From contig JAUEDM010000001.1 in the NCBI GenBank assembly GCA_033439685.1, forward strand, positions 2,170,001-2,234,000: a stretch of 64,000 nucleotides of DNA. The letters are read 5' to 3'. Origin of the DNA: Apodospora peruviana (taxonomy: Eukaryota; Ascomycota; Sordariomycetes; Sordariales; Lasiosphaeriaceae). Position 1 is the stretch's first letter; each line of letters opens with the position of its first letter. The position numbers and the translations under genes were made by a program. This document shows positions 33,964-45,639 of the stretch, one piece after another. The notes under the pieces are model-generated. The model saw only the letters and a list, made by a program, of their open reading frames with translations, was not told the origin of the DNA and ran no database searches.

Positions 33964-35158
33964 TCATTTTTTCACTTCTTTTTCTTCCTTCTCCTCTTCT
34001 TCTTCATCATCGTCATCGTCATCCTCCTCTTCACTCTCATCATCATCCTCTTCCTCTTCCGGCTCTTCCTTGATGGCCTGTTCGGCCTCGATCGCCGCAA
34101 TCTCCTCCGCCGACGCGCTTGCCACCACCGAGCCCATGTAAGACGTTATGGGTGCCTCAACATCCGTCGGTTTCCAGCTGCTCGTCGTCGGGCTCTGCAT
34201 GGTCCTGAACGTGCTCGTCTCCTTCCAACCACCCGTTGTGGGCGACTGCAGGCCCGGCGGTGTCGGGTCTCCTAGCTCGGCCGTTGAATCCCCCGCGGCT
34301 GCGGCCTCCTCTTTCTTTGCTGTCCCCTCCTTCTCATCTTCTCCTTCTGCGATTTTGTTCTTCTTTTCTGTTGGTGGTGTTGCCTTTTCATCTCCTGCTA
34401 CTGGCGACGCCGCCGCTCCATCTCCTCCTTTGGTAGCGGTGGCGCCCTTTCCGTGTACCTTATCGCGGAGAGCTTGCAGATGCACCTGTTTCGCCTTTTG
34501 CGCGGCCTCCTCGGCAATGCTGCGGATCGGGAGTGTTACCTTTGCGCCGGCACCGACCGGCCCCGAGCTTGAGCTACTGCTACCTTCCTTTGGCGCTAGC
34601 GCTGGGACCGCCGATTTGGCTGCTCCAATGGCTGCTGCCGCCGTTGCAGCCGCGGCCGCGACGGCTGAGACGACGGGTTTCGCTGGGGCTACCGGGGCCT
34701 TGGGTGCTTGGCTGATGGGCGGCTGGGTGAGTTCGTCGTAGTAGATCTTTATGTGTTGCTTGAGCTCGCCGTACTCGTTCCAGTCCTCGATCTCAACCAG
34801 GTCCTACACAAACACGGTAATGGTTAGTGTGATGTGATTTTTTGGCTGAGTCAAAATAGGAGGCATCTCAACTCACGCCCAGTACCATGCCCTCCTGAAC
34901 GAGACCGGGGAGTTTCCTCACGCGGCCAGACTCGTCTTTGCCGGCGCGACGGCCCCAGAGCATGCGAGCCTTCTCGTCTGTGGCGATGTCGATTGCTTTG
35001 AAGGGCACCCGGTTGGCGCGAAGGATGGTCTCAAGGCGTGAGGTCGCCGTCACGATGTGCGAGGATCCGGCGGTTAGCGAGGTGTAGATGTATAGGGCTG
35101 GGTCGGTCGAGTAGGATGTCGCCTTGCCCGCGGGGGAGTTGCTGTTTTCGAACGCCAT
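33964..35158 (-). CDS. SH3BGR-like (glutaredoxin-fold) protein with long acidic tail
   Basis: Exons on the minus strand 34877-35158 and 33964-34803, separated by a 73-nt GTGAGT...GTAG intron, give 373 aa. Residues about 20-105 form the thioredoxin-like fold of the SH3BGR family: ALYIYTSLTAGSSHIV, then RLETILRANRVPFKAIDIAT, DEKARMLWGRRAG and KLPGLVQEGMVLGDLVEIED. The glutaredoxin CxxC is absent, as in this family, so a redox role is unlikely. The rest is low complexity: Pro/Ala-rich (APVAPAKP...), Lys/Glu-rich, then a stretch with two SPTT repeats, and finally a run of Asp/Glu (about the last 40 residues), which gives the family name (glutamic acid-rich). Function in fungi is unknown; family proteins bind SH3 or EVH1 partners. 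Tail-to-tail with ATP11. Confidence 0.85.
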
Positions 35159-35871
35159 TTCTGACGACTTGGATTGCTAGCAGGATTTTTTTCACCTTAG
35201 CCTCTTGTTTAAGTTCAGTGTTTGTTTCTTTGGTGTTACTCAGTCCCTCAGGATGCCCAACTCCCAGTTGGGTTTCACGGAGAACGAGGGGTTCGGTTGC
35301 TCCACAAGAGTTGCTGCGCGCTTCAATTTGCGGGGTAGTTTGCGAGCGGGATGACGCAGCGAGGGGGATCTGTTCCAGTGAGTAGCGGGGTTTAAATGTT
35401 GGTTATTTTGTTTGAAAATCGTAATTGGAAGATGATATGTCACGAGAAGACCAGCTCCATGGGGACTGTGTGATAGTAGATGTACGCGGGGAAGAGGGTT
35501 ACGTGGGAGTTGTTGAGTTACAGGCAGGCAAAGTCATGTTTCGTCGTCCCGGGTGCCATTGCTGGCCGGTCTCAACCCGGCACCCCTCAACACCATCCGG
35601 AGGTATTCAGAGCTCGGGCCACCGGGTACCTGTCAAAGTCATTTCACGAGGGGCACCCGATTCTAGGCTGCACACCATAGTCCTTAGGTTTGTGCTGGCT
35701 GCTCTGTGTTGACTCATCGTAAAGTTAAACCCAGGAGTAGCACGGGAATAGACTTTTCTAGCCACACATCCTCTGGGTATTTGATCCTCAAAACTTTGAG
35801 GTGTCCCGTGGAAATTGCCTCCTCCATCTCTCACAGCAATCCTAATACCGGTTCTGGTTTCATCTCGCACA
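35159..35871. other. Intergenic
   Basis: Promoter of the SH3BGR-like gene and sequence upstream of the SAR1-like relic. Nothing recognisable as a gene or as an exon encoding the missing SAR1 N-terminus was found. Confidence 0.5.
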
Positions 35872-36466
35872 ATGAGGGTACCTCACCGGGTCGACGGACC
35901 TTACCGGCTCAAGCCATTGAAACTCGTCTTCGCCGGCTTTCTAAAATCCGGATGGCTCTATGGTGCAAACAATTTGCCAGGCGCCACATTGCAACACGGC
36001 TCCGAGACTCTGAGCAAGAGTAACGTTAAATTCATGACTCTGGTCGATGCGGGTCATCACCAAAAAGATCGTGAGCTATGGGCGAAGAGACTCTGTGGGG
36101 CCATTGGTGTTATCTTTATGGTCGACGCCCGTGATCCTGAGCGATTCGATGAAGCCGCAGCAGAACTTCACGCCCTCTCCACTGCCGAGGGTCTCGAGGG
36201 GGTACCGTTCTTGATGGTGTCAGGGATTAAAATCGACCACCTTGGTGCAGGTACGTGATACTAGTTCCCCAGCGTCTGTTGACATGACTGCCACTTTATG
36301 CTATTTCTAACCTAATATGTTCTCCAACAGTCACGTCGGCAGAGGTCATCTGGGATCGACTCTGGGTGCACGAAATAAAAAACGAACAATCAAGGTATTC
36401 ATGTACGCCGGGCCCGGATCCAAAGAGGGTGTTATATGGCTTGGAAACAACGTGAAGGAAAACTGA
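35872..36466 (+). pseudogene. Decayed SAR1-like small GTPase copy, P-loop lost, frameshifted
   Basis: The frame from 35872 gives LKLVFAGFLKSGWL where SAR1 has a KLLFLGLDNAGKTT-type P-loop; the GxxxxGK[ST] motif is gone. Further matches to the family are NVKFMTLVDAGHHQKDRELW (switch II region), AIGVIFMVDARDPERFDEAA, GVPFLMVSGIKIDHLGA (guanine-specificity region, NKID altered to IKID) and GAVTSAEVIWDRL after a GTACGT...CAACAG intron (36251-36330, phase kept). The SAR1-like C-terminal block then appears as IKVFMYAGPGSKEGVIWLGN, but one frame away, so there is a one-base shift between about 36375 and 36395. Without the nucleotide-binding loop the product could not act as a COPII GTPase. Retention of an intact intron points to a DNA-level duplicate rather than a retrocopy. 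The true SAR1 is not in the window. Confidence 0.7.
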
Positions 36467-38704
36467 GTTTTGGAAGGTCGAGTGAATCAGGCTGGAAATC
36501 ATGATTATAACTATTCGATATACGGCATCAGCAAGTGACATCTTCCGAGTTGAGTATTCGAGCTCCTGGTTGCGTTCACCGGAGCCCCACCGACTCCCGG
36601 TCCGGCTCCGGGGTTGACTAACACGTCGGGCCGTTAAAGACCGGAGCAATTACCCGATTTAGAAGTCTCCAGAATAGTTTAAAGGTTAAAACCGGTGCAA
36701 TGGTTAATTCCGGTTCTAGACCGCTAATTAGATGTCATGCGATCCATCATATTTGACAGTCAACTATCCTGAAGTCGCTTACGTGGGTGCTAGTAAATAT
36801 CTACGCAGGCGAAATAGTGTTCGGGGATATCATGAACTTGAGCCTTCATGCAACCAGCCATTTGTTCACATGATTTTATACACTACTCAAAACAAAAATA
36901 GCTACCTAGGCACGTATCTAGTTAACATGCGTTCCCAAAGTGATTATTCGGCTTCTAGAATGTCTGTGTCTCGAGAATCGGTGGATGTCAGCCACCGAGG
37001 TGTCCATGAACCCCCCTGGTCCATGGTTGTGCTACACCAGCTCCTCGTAACTGCCCGGTTCATTGGCCTTTCGGTTTGGATACCGATTGAAAGAGTCGCA
37101 GCTTGCTCGGCGCCACTAATATGTATAAGAACTGGAACCCCAGACGATCTTCACGGGACACTGTGGAACTGCCATTTTCGGTCATTTTGATGCCAGTGGG
37201 TTGATGCCCCTCTTCAATCTCACAGTCCGGGGCCAGGTGTGGAAACGAAATAAAAGGGGAGTGGACTGACCGAACGCGATATCAAAACCCTGCCATCTTT
37301 GATAAAGATTCGTCCCCGCAAAGCACGATAGCATAAGCAGCCAGCCAGACCTTGAAGGAGGAATTCTCGTCAGCGAAAGCCAGGACAGGAGAAAGTCCAC
37401 AGAAATGTAACGGAGGAAATTGCCGCATTCATTAACAAAAGGTCCAGACCAGAGGCGATTTTGATCTGCAAAACAAGTTTCGAGCTGATGGCTGAAGAGG
37501 GGTTGCTACTATTCGCAATCAACTGAAGCACAAAGGCGCTGTATCACGTCCGGCGTCGTCCTATGATATTCCCCGACAGCCTGAGCTGAGAGCCTCATTA
37601 CCGAGAGAAGCCATGGAAGCCCGCGGACAATATGTTTGTACACACGCGTACCAAGTATGTCGTGCCCCGAAAGTCCTGTTGCACAGAGCTTCGGATACGA
37701 CGGGACGTAGTCAATCCGCCAAAGCCTCCTCCCATTTCCCCCCGTATTGCAATACCTACGGTAACAGACGCACGCTCATGATGGATCCTGCGCCGCCATT
37801 CGGTTGATACACCGTGCTGACGCGAGCAGTGTCCTTGTATAGCACTTCCAGGGTGCGTGATTTCTTTGCCATGCCCTTACCTTGGCAGTGACAGCAGCAA
37901 ACAGAAAGAAAACCTGGCAGCATCGGAGACGTGGCAATCGGTAAAGACTTGTCATCTCTGGTTGCCTGCCAGTCATCAACATCGATTCGACGAACCCAAC
38001 CGCGGTGGTGGTTTTGTTGTTGGCAGTTGCTGTCGTGGTCGCAATGATGGGCCGTTGTGGACCTGGATCTTGTCTTCGTGCTTGGCGCGGCGCCCCGAGA
38101 CTCATTTTACTAAAAGAGGAATGGCTTGGAAAGTGTTTATGAACGCGGTCCCCACTGGCCGTGAAACAACTGGCTGGACGCTTTCACATCCTTGCGCCTG
38201 TTCCTTGCAGGTGTGGGTGGCTCGGCCAATAGAAGGCTGTCACTGCGGCAAGAATCCTAGCTCATTCCCACTTTTCATCTGCAGGTACGGCCACTCCAAA
38301 AAAGAAAGGTGCCCGGATCGTGGCACGGTTGAGATTGCGGGAAAGAGCCCAGGGACCAGAGCACATCAGCACAGGCCCAGGCACGAAGCCGCCCGTCGCC
38401 ATCACATCCCGGGGCCTGGAAATTTCGCACGCTTCTCTGGCCCGTCCCCGTAGAAAAGGAAGAATGCGCCGTCCCCGGGTTTCTGCCGCTCCTCTCCTCT
38501 CTTCCCTTCCACCACCGCCATCCCAGCATCCGTCCACACTCATTTACGCGTTGCTTCGGCTTCAGCATCACACTCTTTACGCTCATTAAAACTACTCAGG
38601 TGATCATTTGATCTGTCCCATCTTTTCAGCCAAACGCCGGTGCCGTTGCCGTTATTATTTTCACAACAAAAACAAAAACATACCCGATATCAATATCAGT
38701 CAAG
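36467..38704. other. Intergenic, 2.2 kb
   Basis: A short inverted repeat CCGGAGCC/GGCTCCGG lies near 36579-36615. The open frame 36732-37190 has no family features. Bases after about 38400 are C/T-rich and should be the promoter and leader of the wall protein. Confidence 0.5.
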
Positions 38705-39130
38705 ATGCAGTTCAAGAGCCTCTTCGTCTTCCTGGCCGCGGCCGTTTCTTTCGTTGCGGCCGAGGATGAGACCACCACGTCGACCTCGACCATGACCAAG
38801 ACAGTCACCATCACCCAGTGCAATCCTACGATCAGCGACTGCCCCGGCTACGCCACCAGCACGTCGTCCAGCTCGTCGTCGGCCTGGTCGTATCCTCTGT
38901 CGAACTCGACTTACTCGGCCGGCCCCACTGGCACTGGCTACACCAACTCGACCTTCTCCTACAAGCCTACCTCGAGCGTCTACACCACCGAGACCTCTAT
39001 CGCCTACCCGACCAAGCCTACTGAGGCTCCCTCCACACCCTCCATCCCGACAAGCGGCGCCCGCGGTCTCTTGGTTCAGTCCGGTCTTATGCTCTCCGTA
39101 CTAGGTGCCGGTGTGGTTTTCCTGGCGTGA
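38705..39130 (+). CDS. GPI-anchored Ser/Thr-rich cell wall protein
   Basis: Intronless, 141 aa. Residues 1-19 (MQFKSLFVFLAAAVSFVAA) form a signal peptide. The body is Ser/Thr/Tyr-rich (TTTSTSTMTKTVTITQC, SSSSSAWSYPLSNSTYS, and similar), has two cysteines (C39 and C46, a probable disulfide), sequons NST (twice), and many likely O-glycosylation sites. The last about 22 residues (LLVQSGLMLSVLGAGVVFLA) are a hydrophobic tail preceded by SGA, a typical GPI attachment signal. The product should be linked to the plasma membrane or cell wall glucan. It matches the general class of small GPI wall proteins of filamentous ascomycetes; no specific role is known from the sequence. Confidence 0.88.
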   Translation: MQFKSLFVFLAAAVSFVAAEDETTTSTSTMTKTVTITQCNPTISDCPGYATSTSSSSSSAWSYPLSNSTYSAGPTGTGYTNSTFSYKPTSSVYTTETSIAYPTKPTEAPSTPSIPTSGARGLLVQSGLMLSVLGAGVVFLA

Positions 39131-42100
39131 CCGGGCCCTCTTGTCCGGGACAAGCAATAAGAAAACCATCGCATCCTTTACAACGACAGCATATACCTCT
39201 ATCTATGAAGCCAATCCGCATTTCACGACCTGCATCCGAACCGCTGATATCTTCAGCAACTCTGATTTAATTTACTTCACCGTGGTTCATATTGTTTAAT
39301 TCTTAAAGGGGACGAGATGTTTGACGAGTTTCTACTATGTTTCTGGGGTGGGAAGAAGATGTTTGAAAGATACCTCTCTGGGAGCTTTGGTTATCTGGAG
39401 CTACTGGCTGGCATGTCAAAATGCTTGGACAAAAACGTCTGTCTTGGCCCACGCTTTTCGTGGCATCGGCGCGGGGGATAAATGGCTTGGGAGTTTTCAA
39501 GACTGGCTATTGTTCTCTTCGTGTTGCATACTTTTAGATTTTCCAAGTGAAAGCAACCACACATAAATACTTGAAGAATCGATAAATGATAAGCCTACCT
39601 TACTGATGTTTTCTCTGTGTACGAGGTGCTTAACCCGTACTGGGTTAGGTATGTCTGCCGGATTCAAATTCAAAACCTGCAATACGGAACAGGTTGGATT
39701 TCTCATGAGCATCTAGAATATACTGCACCAATTTGGTAAACAACCGGAAGGAGTTTCCAGGTAACACCCGAGGTGCAGCTCTATAAAAAGCAATTACCGC
39801 AGCTTCCATAATGCAAATGAATGGGTATGAGTCGGCGACATATCGAAGGCCAGTCGCTAGAGGTTGACCGCCAATTCACCTGAGCTTTTTTTTCCCTCGT
39901 CCATCTTCGGGTTTCACAGAAAATCTCTGACTCTTCTGCGCAACCTTGGTCTACAGTCTGCGTCCTTGCTTCATCTGCCTCATTGCCGTTTTATGAGCAA
40001 GGTGTCTCTCTCTCTTTCAGCGCAACCGCTTCTTGGCCTGGGTCACTTGCGAAAGCGATTGACGAAGTTCGCCAATGTTCACACCTTTCTTGTCCTCAAA
40101 GCGAGCTTTGTTTACTTCCATTCATATGTCACGATCTGGATATCATTCTGCTCGACTACTCGTACCTCCCAAACACTTATCAACCCAGTGTACTGGTTAA
40201 CCCTTTTCCCACACTTGGGCCAGCCCAGCTGAGCCAGTCATAAAACAAGTGTTTGTCCTGGGAACCTCAGGTCTCTGCCCAGATACCTATAACCTCCGAC
40301 ATTCTATCCTTACACCATATTAAAACTCTCAACTTACTATCGTACATGCCTAGATGCTGGCTTATTCGCTGAAAGAATCGCGCTCGGCGTGAATAATGAC
40401 CTTATGCCCCAGACCGATGGTGGCGTTCCCGGTCGAGCTATCCTTCTTGATCTTTTGATCCCACAATAACCCCCTTTTTTCTTTCCGTTTTCCTCCTAGA
40501 GACACAAAGATCTCAAACGATGGCAGGCTTGATCATTAGCCACTCTTTAGATTGGGATGTCGAGCAACCAAGCAAAGCCGCATATCTATCCAGCCGTGGC
40601 TCAGGTGCAGTCTCCCTTTTCGCATTTCTCACAGAGACTCTTGTCCGCGTCCACTGTCTCCGTGCACCCGTGGGTCTTGTAATGGTCGCAATACTTTTTA
40701 GCCATGGTGGCTATCCTTGGACCAGACCCTGTCGATGTTCTTATCTGGAGATTTTAAGATCGGTTGGTTCACCGAAGCGAGTGATTCGTGTGTGCCGGTG
40801 ACTGTTTCTGACCAGGGAACGATCAGTTTGGTCTCAAAGGGGTTGAGAATGGGACAAATCTCACCTTTTGATAGACGAAGCGGTGATGATAAGTGTCAAG
40901 TCGATCTCGGGGGTCGTAGTCCGCTTGGAGATGATTGTTTTTTTGGGACGAGCGAGTGCTGACTCTGAAGGATGAGGTTGTGGATTTGATTTGGCAAGTC
41001 TTTTACAAGACACGAACGTTCCCAAAAGAGAAGAGAGTCCTCGCTCTTTATATCATACAGGATATCTACCTCACCCTTGCCTTTCATTCAGTCCAAGACG
41101 GCAGCGTAACACAAGCCGTGTGGCTGCTCTATCAAATAACACCAGGCTGTCTTGACTCCGCGTCGCATACACATGTCCTGATTACGAATCGAATCTTTGG
41201 ATTGCCTGTTATCAGCTGAATCACAAGAAACCGCGCAATATTGCCAGTACTCCCTGCGTGTCGTCCAAGCTTGGCACGTCCATGGCCCCCTCGTACTTCG
41301 GACTTGCAGGAATAACAGATGGCATCCATGGGGGCAAAGGACTGTACTGGCGGCTGCTCGACAAGTCTCGGTACCTTAATCTGTTCCCGGGAGCCAACTG
41401 CATAGGCTGCCGACGGCCTGCTAGGTAGTTGGACTTCCTGCTGATAAGGCGCCCGAAATGGTAGTACCGAGCCGACCAAGTTGAGACGAGTTAGTTAGTA
41501 CACCTCTGACATTGAATAGGCCCTTGGTCCCACTATTAAGGTCTGTTGGAAGGGCCTTGCGAATGGACTAAATACGCATAGCGCAACTTGGTTGGAGACT
41601 GTTGGTTCCCCAGATCTTCGACCCGCCCGGAAATAGATCCGAGCCCTGCTAATGTCAGATCCGCCATGTACGGGACCACCGCCATCGTCGTCCGAGTTGC
41701 GGCTGGCCGCGTTCAACGGATGGTGGAACGCTTCTCTTCGGGTGGGATGGTATATCAGCAGTGGCGAGCATGAGATTGCCATTTTTATGATTCATGTCTC
41801 CTTGGCAATTATATACTCGCCGCCCAGTCGACCCCCAGCTGAAGGGATAAGCGAAAGCTCTCAGCCTCGGACTATACACCCACGCCCACGTGGGGGCCAT
41901 GGACTCGACACCATGTTGCGCAGAACTGGTGTGATATGTTGCTGCCGTCCTGTTGCGGGAGGCTTCAGCGTATTGTCAAGCGGTCAACGACACAGCAGGC
42001 GGCGCGGCTGTACTGACCAGAAAAGCTGAAAGCATCACATTATCATAGAGACTCGCAAATCAACCGTTGGATATCTCGTATTGTCGGACTGTCCGAGTGG

Positions 42101-43205
42101 TGGTTTCGTGGCAAACCATGGAGCCTCACACCAGTCACTCGGACAACTTTGATATTGAAGGCCACGAGCCCTGCGACGCAAGTGACAGGTCAGTTTTCTT
42201 CAGACCTGAAAGTCTCTCGGTCAATGAATACCAGTGAGCTCCCTTTCCGTAGCCTCGTGGAAGAAGGATCGACGTCTAAAATCCAGGACAAAGGGATGGC
42301 AGGTTCGGGAGGCGTGCATATGCAAGGGAACGTCAGCCCTGTTCTGCGGGATCTCCCGACGTTTCTTTCCAGATGATGTGTCGTCACCATACCAATGGTG
42401 GCGAACCATTTAAGGATATGATACTCATTGGCATTCTATTAGACATGCACTTTGTGAAAGCTTGGTATGTGCAGAATACCTAGGCAAGTACACGGATGTA
42501 CAGTACCTTAATATGGTAGACTTAAGGCTGATGTGGTTGCGCCCGGACTCGGCCCAATGTTTGTTAACCCAACGACTGACAGTCATACGGTTCCGCAACC
42601 CGTGTGTCTCAGTGGCCGAACGGTCGGTCGGTGACAGGCGTTCCGGCTGCCTTGCCTTGTCCCTTGGACAATGGACCCGACACTACGGGCCGCCGATTCG
42701 TCTTTCGTTGAGACATACCGAACAGGCCCGATTGAGTGGCACGACGCCCGCCGTCCCGCGTTAAGGTTACCCAGCCAGTCAGCCTAGGCGAACCTCTGCT
42801 ACCGAGGTTAGACATGTACTAAATCTGCCTGGGAGACGAGCCAGCCTGATGTTCAATTTATTTTGTAGGCCGGAATTCATGGTTCAGTATGTTCACGGTG
42901 CCAAGGTTTTGGGATGAGACGAACAGCCGACAATGCATGATAACAAGGGTTAGATATCACAAAAGACATAGACAAATCTACCTAGCTGACAGATATTACT
43001 TCGGTTGTCCTTTGTGATCTCGGTATTAGATTCCCTTACGCCTCTGTAAGTAAGTAGGCGCAGTTCGTGGCTGTCTGTACCTTGCTCATTCAGTACCTCC
43101 TGGTCGTAGGTATATATACATATTGAGTTTCCTGACCATGGTTGTGTTGCATATACATTTGCTTGCTGAACGGCCCAAACACAACTTTCTTTCCATCAAC
43201 TAATT
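39131..43205. other. Gene-poor interval, 4.1 kb
   Basis: No reading frame here has a domain I can name. Short frames at 40520-40801, 40717-40962 and 40935-41219 have protein-like patches (for example DFKIGWFTEASDSC and LTLKDEVVDLIWQVFYK) and overlap each other in different frames on the plus strand; they could be exons of one gene or remains of one. No splice pattern that joins them is convincing. The end holds the 3' region of the secreted protein gene. Confidence 0.4.
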
Positions 43206-43812
43206 TCATAGCTTCTTGGGCTGGGAACTCCCCTGGAAATCCACACTCTGGCTCGGCTGCCCGGCCGCGGCCTCATCTTGCTTGATGTTGTTGTTCAGCT
43301 TGGTCAAGGTCTCGGCGAGCTTGTCGGCCGTGTCCTTGCCCTGCGCCTGGTCGATCTGCAGGGCCAGCGAGAAGAGCTTGAGCTTCAAGACCTTGTTCTT
43401 GATCTTGCCGACCTGCAGGACCTTGCCGGCCGCGGTCTTGGTGCCCCCCGCGGCCTCGATGGCCTCGTTGAAGCCGCCGGCTTCTGTCTCGGCGTTCTCG
43501 GCTGTTTGGCGGGCGGCCTTGATGATGGCTAGGTCCTCTGGGTCGACGTTGGCGAGGTCGCTTTCGTCGATCTGTTTAACGTTAGGGATTTTATTTCTGG
43601 CAGGCAGGGTAACGTAGGCTAAGGTATATGCTGACGGGGAACTTGGCCTGAACTTCGGCGAGAGCGTTTCCGGCTACGCCGTCCGAGATTTGAAAGTCGG
43701 AGTAGTCTTGTACGTCGAGGATAGCGGCTCGTTTGACGGTTTTTGGGCTACTGGTGGGGAGAGCGATGGCGGAGACCACCATGGAGAAGAGGAAGGCTGT
43801 CTTGAGATACAT
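43206..43812 (-). CDS. Small secreted cysteine-free protein with dibasic processing site
   Basis: Exons on the minus strand 43636-43812 and 43206-43571 give 180 aa. MYLKTAFLFSMVVSAIALPT is a signal peptide, followed by TVKRAA, a Lys-Arg site of the Kex2 type at residues 27-28. The mature part (VQDYSDFQISDGVAGNALAEVQ...) is Ala/Lys/Glu-rich, predicted helical, and has no cysteine. Joining exons gives AKFP-IDESDLANVDPEDLA, in frame. The donor is GTCAGC, which is unusual; the 64-nt intron ends TTAAACAG with a CTAAC branch-like site. I do not recognise the family, though Kex2-processed helical surface proteins are common in fungi. Start chosen for the signal peptide; the frame is open further upstream. 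Confidence 0.72.
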
Positions 43813-45639
43813 GTTGGACCGCTTTTGTGTGTGATGTTCTGTATATAAAGAAGAAGGGAGGAGGCGCCGAACTGGTAGATAGGAAATATAAGTGTTTGCT
43901 TTAAAACAGGAAAGCACAGCTGTGGACCAAGAATCGAGTATAATACTGAGATGAACCCAAAGGAAAAAGGAGGAGCAAGGTTTGTTTGTGTGATGTGAAG
44001 GACGTAGAAGAAACTGTGTAGACGATGGGGGTGGTTCGCAGATATTTATAGCAAGTCGGATACCAGCCAACAACAACAAGATCACCGTGGTCTATGCAGT
44101 CAAACAGCTACCCTCAGACAGATGGAGCAGTCCATCGGGGCCATAGTTTCGAGACTCTTGCTATGGCGACCCACAATCGTGTGTCAGAAGATCCTGCCAT
44201 GGCGATGTTTACAGCACATAGAGACGGACAGGATCCTAGAGAGTATGTATGTTCCAAGGAGAAGGGGAGCTTTGGTGACATGGTTCACTACCCAGGTTCT
44301 TTCTGTATGGTTAACCCGTATGTACGAGTCACCGGGGAATTTCTGTTGGCGGGAAACAAGACTCAACTACCAAGGGAAATCCGACGATCCACATAACCAT
44401 ACCCTGTAACGTGGTACAGTAGCTTATGTATGTACAGAGCCTCCTTCTCCTCCCCTTCGGAGAAAAAACTCCAAGCGTCATGTTTTGCTTTTTCGAGGCG
44501 AACGAACCAGGGGTTGTGTAACTTGTCGCATCTTGAAAGCGCGCGATGTTATCCGATCTGCCTCATACCCTTGTCCCCTGTCAGTTAGCTAAGTAAATCC
44601 GGGGTGCTGGAGCGCCAAGCCACTGCAGCCAGCCTCACGACCTCACGACGACGAACGACAGCAGTCAGCCTGTGCCGTCATCCCGCTTTCGGTTCGTTCG
44701 AGTCCTGCTGGCTGGGTTGCTGTCACTTTATCGTCTGATTTATTTGAGCCTGAATGAAATACCAGATTCATCATCCATTGCGAGTTGTTTTTCGGTCTCA
44801 TCATTTGCAGCAGACAGGCCACCTGACCTAGGTAGCTCAGCAGACCAGTTCGAACCGGGTAGACAGCCGAGAAATAATCAGAGTCTCTAGGATCCCCAAA
44901 AGGCAAAGCTCTAAACAAACCGAAAGATCGCTTGGGGCGAGCATCTCTCCAAATAAACAACAAATACACCGGCATGAATGACGATCTTTGGGTTATTTTT
45001 GCGTTATTGTACGGTGCGGGACAACTAGCGTGTGAGAACAGCACCATAGGATGTAGAAGCGCGCGATGTTTCAAAATGGCGTGATCGCCTCCGGGTTCCT
45101 GTGCCGGGTCTCCACCAGTTGTGCGCGTGGACTTTCCATCTACATCTTCATGCTGCTCTCCCCCGCTCACGAACTACCGGAAGGAAAACTGAACAGGGTA
45201 CATATCCCAAAAACCAAAAAGGTTTGTTTCCCATACCCCTATTTTCTTGTGGTATCAATCGAGTCCCCTTTTCAAGTAGGTAAACAAAAGGGGCAGTCGG
45301 AATCGTGAGCATTGCCACTTGTTCGCTTGCTTCCCTTCCCTTGTCTACCACCATGACGAATACGATGCTATACATCCTAGTCTGGACCACCACCAACTGG
45401 ACTACAGTTTGTAATATTGATATTGCTCTGCACGTGCTCAAAGCCTGTTCGAGCTTGACATGATCCCCAAGACATGCGTCTGTGGACACCCTCTATTTGT
45501 CCGGACTAAGATATTATGGGCTGGGAATAACTCTTCACAATTATATCTCTAACTTCCAAACCCACAGTTTATTCTAATATATATGCCTCAACCCTACACT
45601 AAAAACTACAGATCAACTAGCTCTACAATAACTTGGAGA
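43813..45639. other. Intergenic, 1.8 kb
   Basis: Promoter of the secreted protein gene and downstream region of PEX6. No gene seen. Confidence 0.5.

Noticed and set aside
36732..37190. 152-codon open frame downstream of the SAR1-like relic.
   Set aside because: Composition and lack of domains look like chance; no promoter or splice context supports it.
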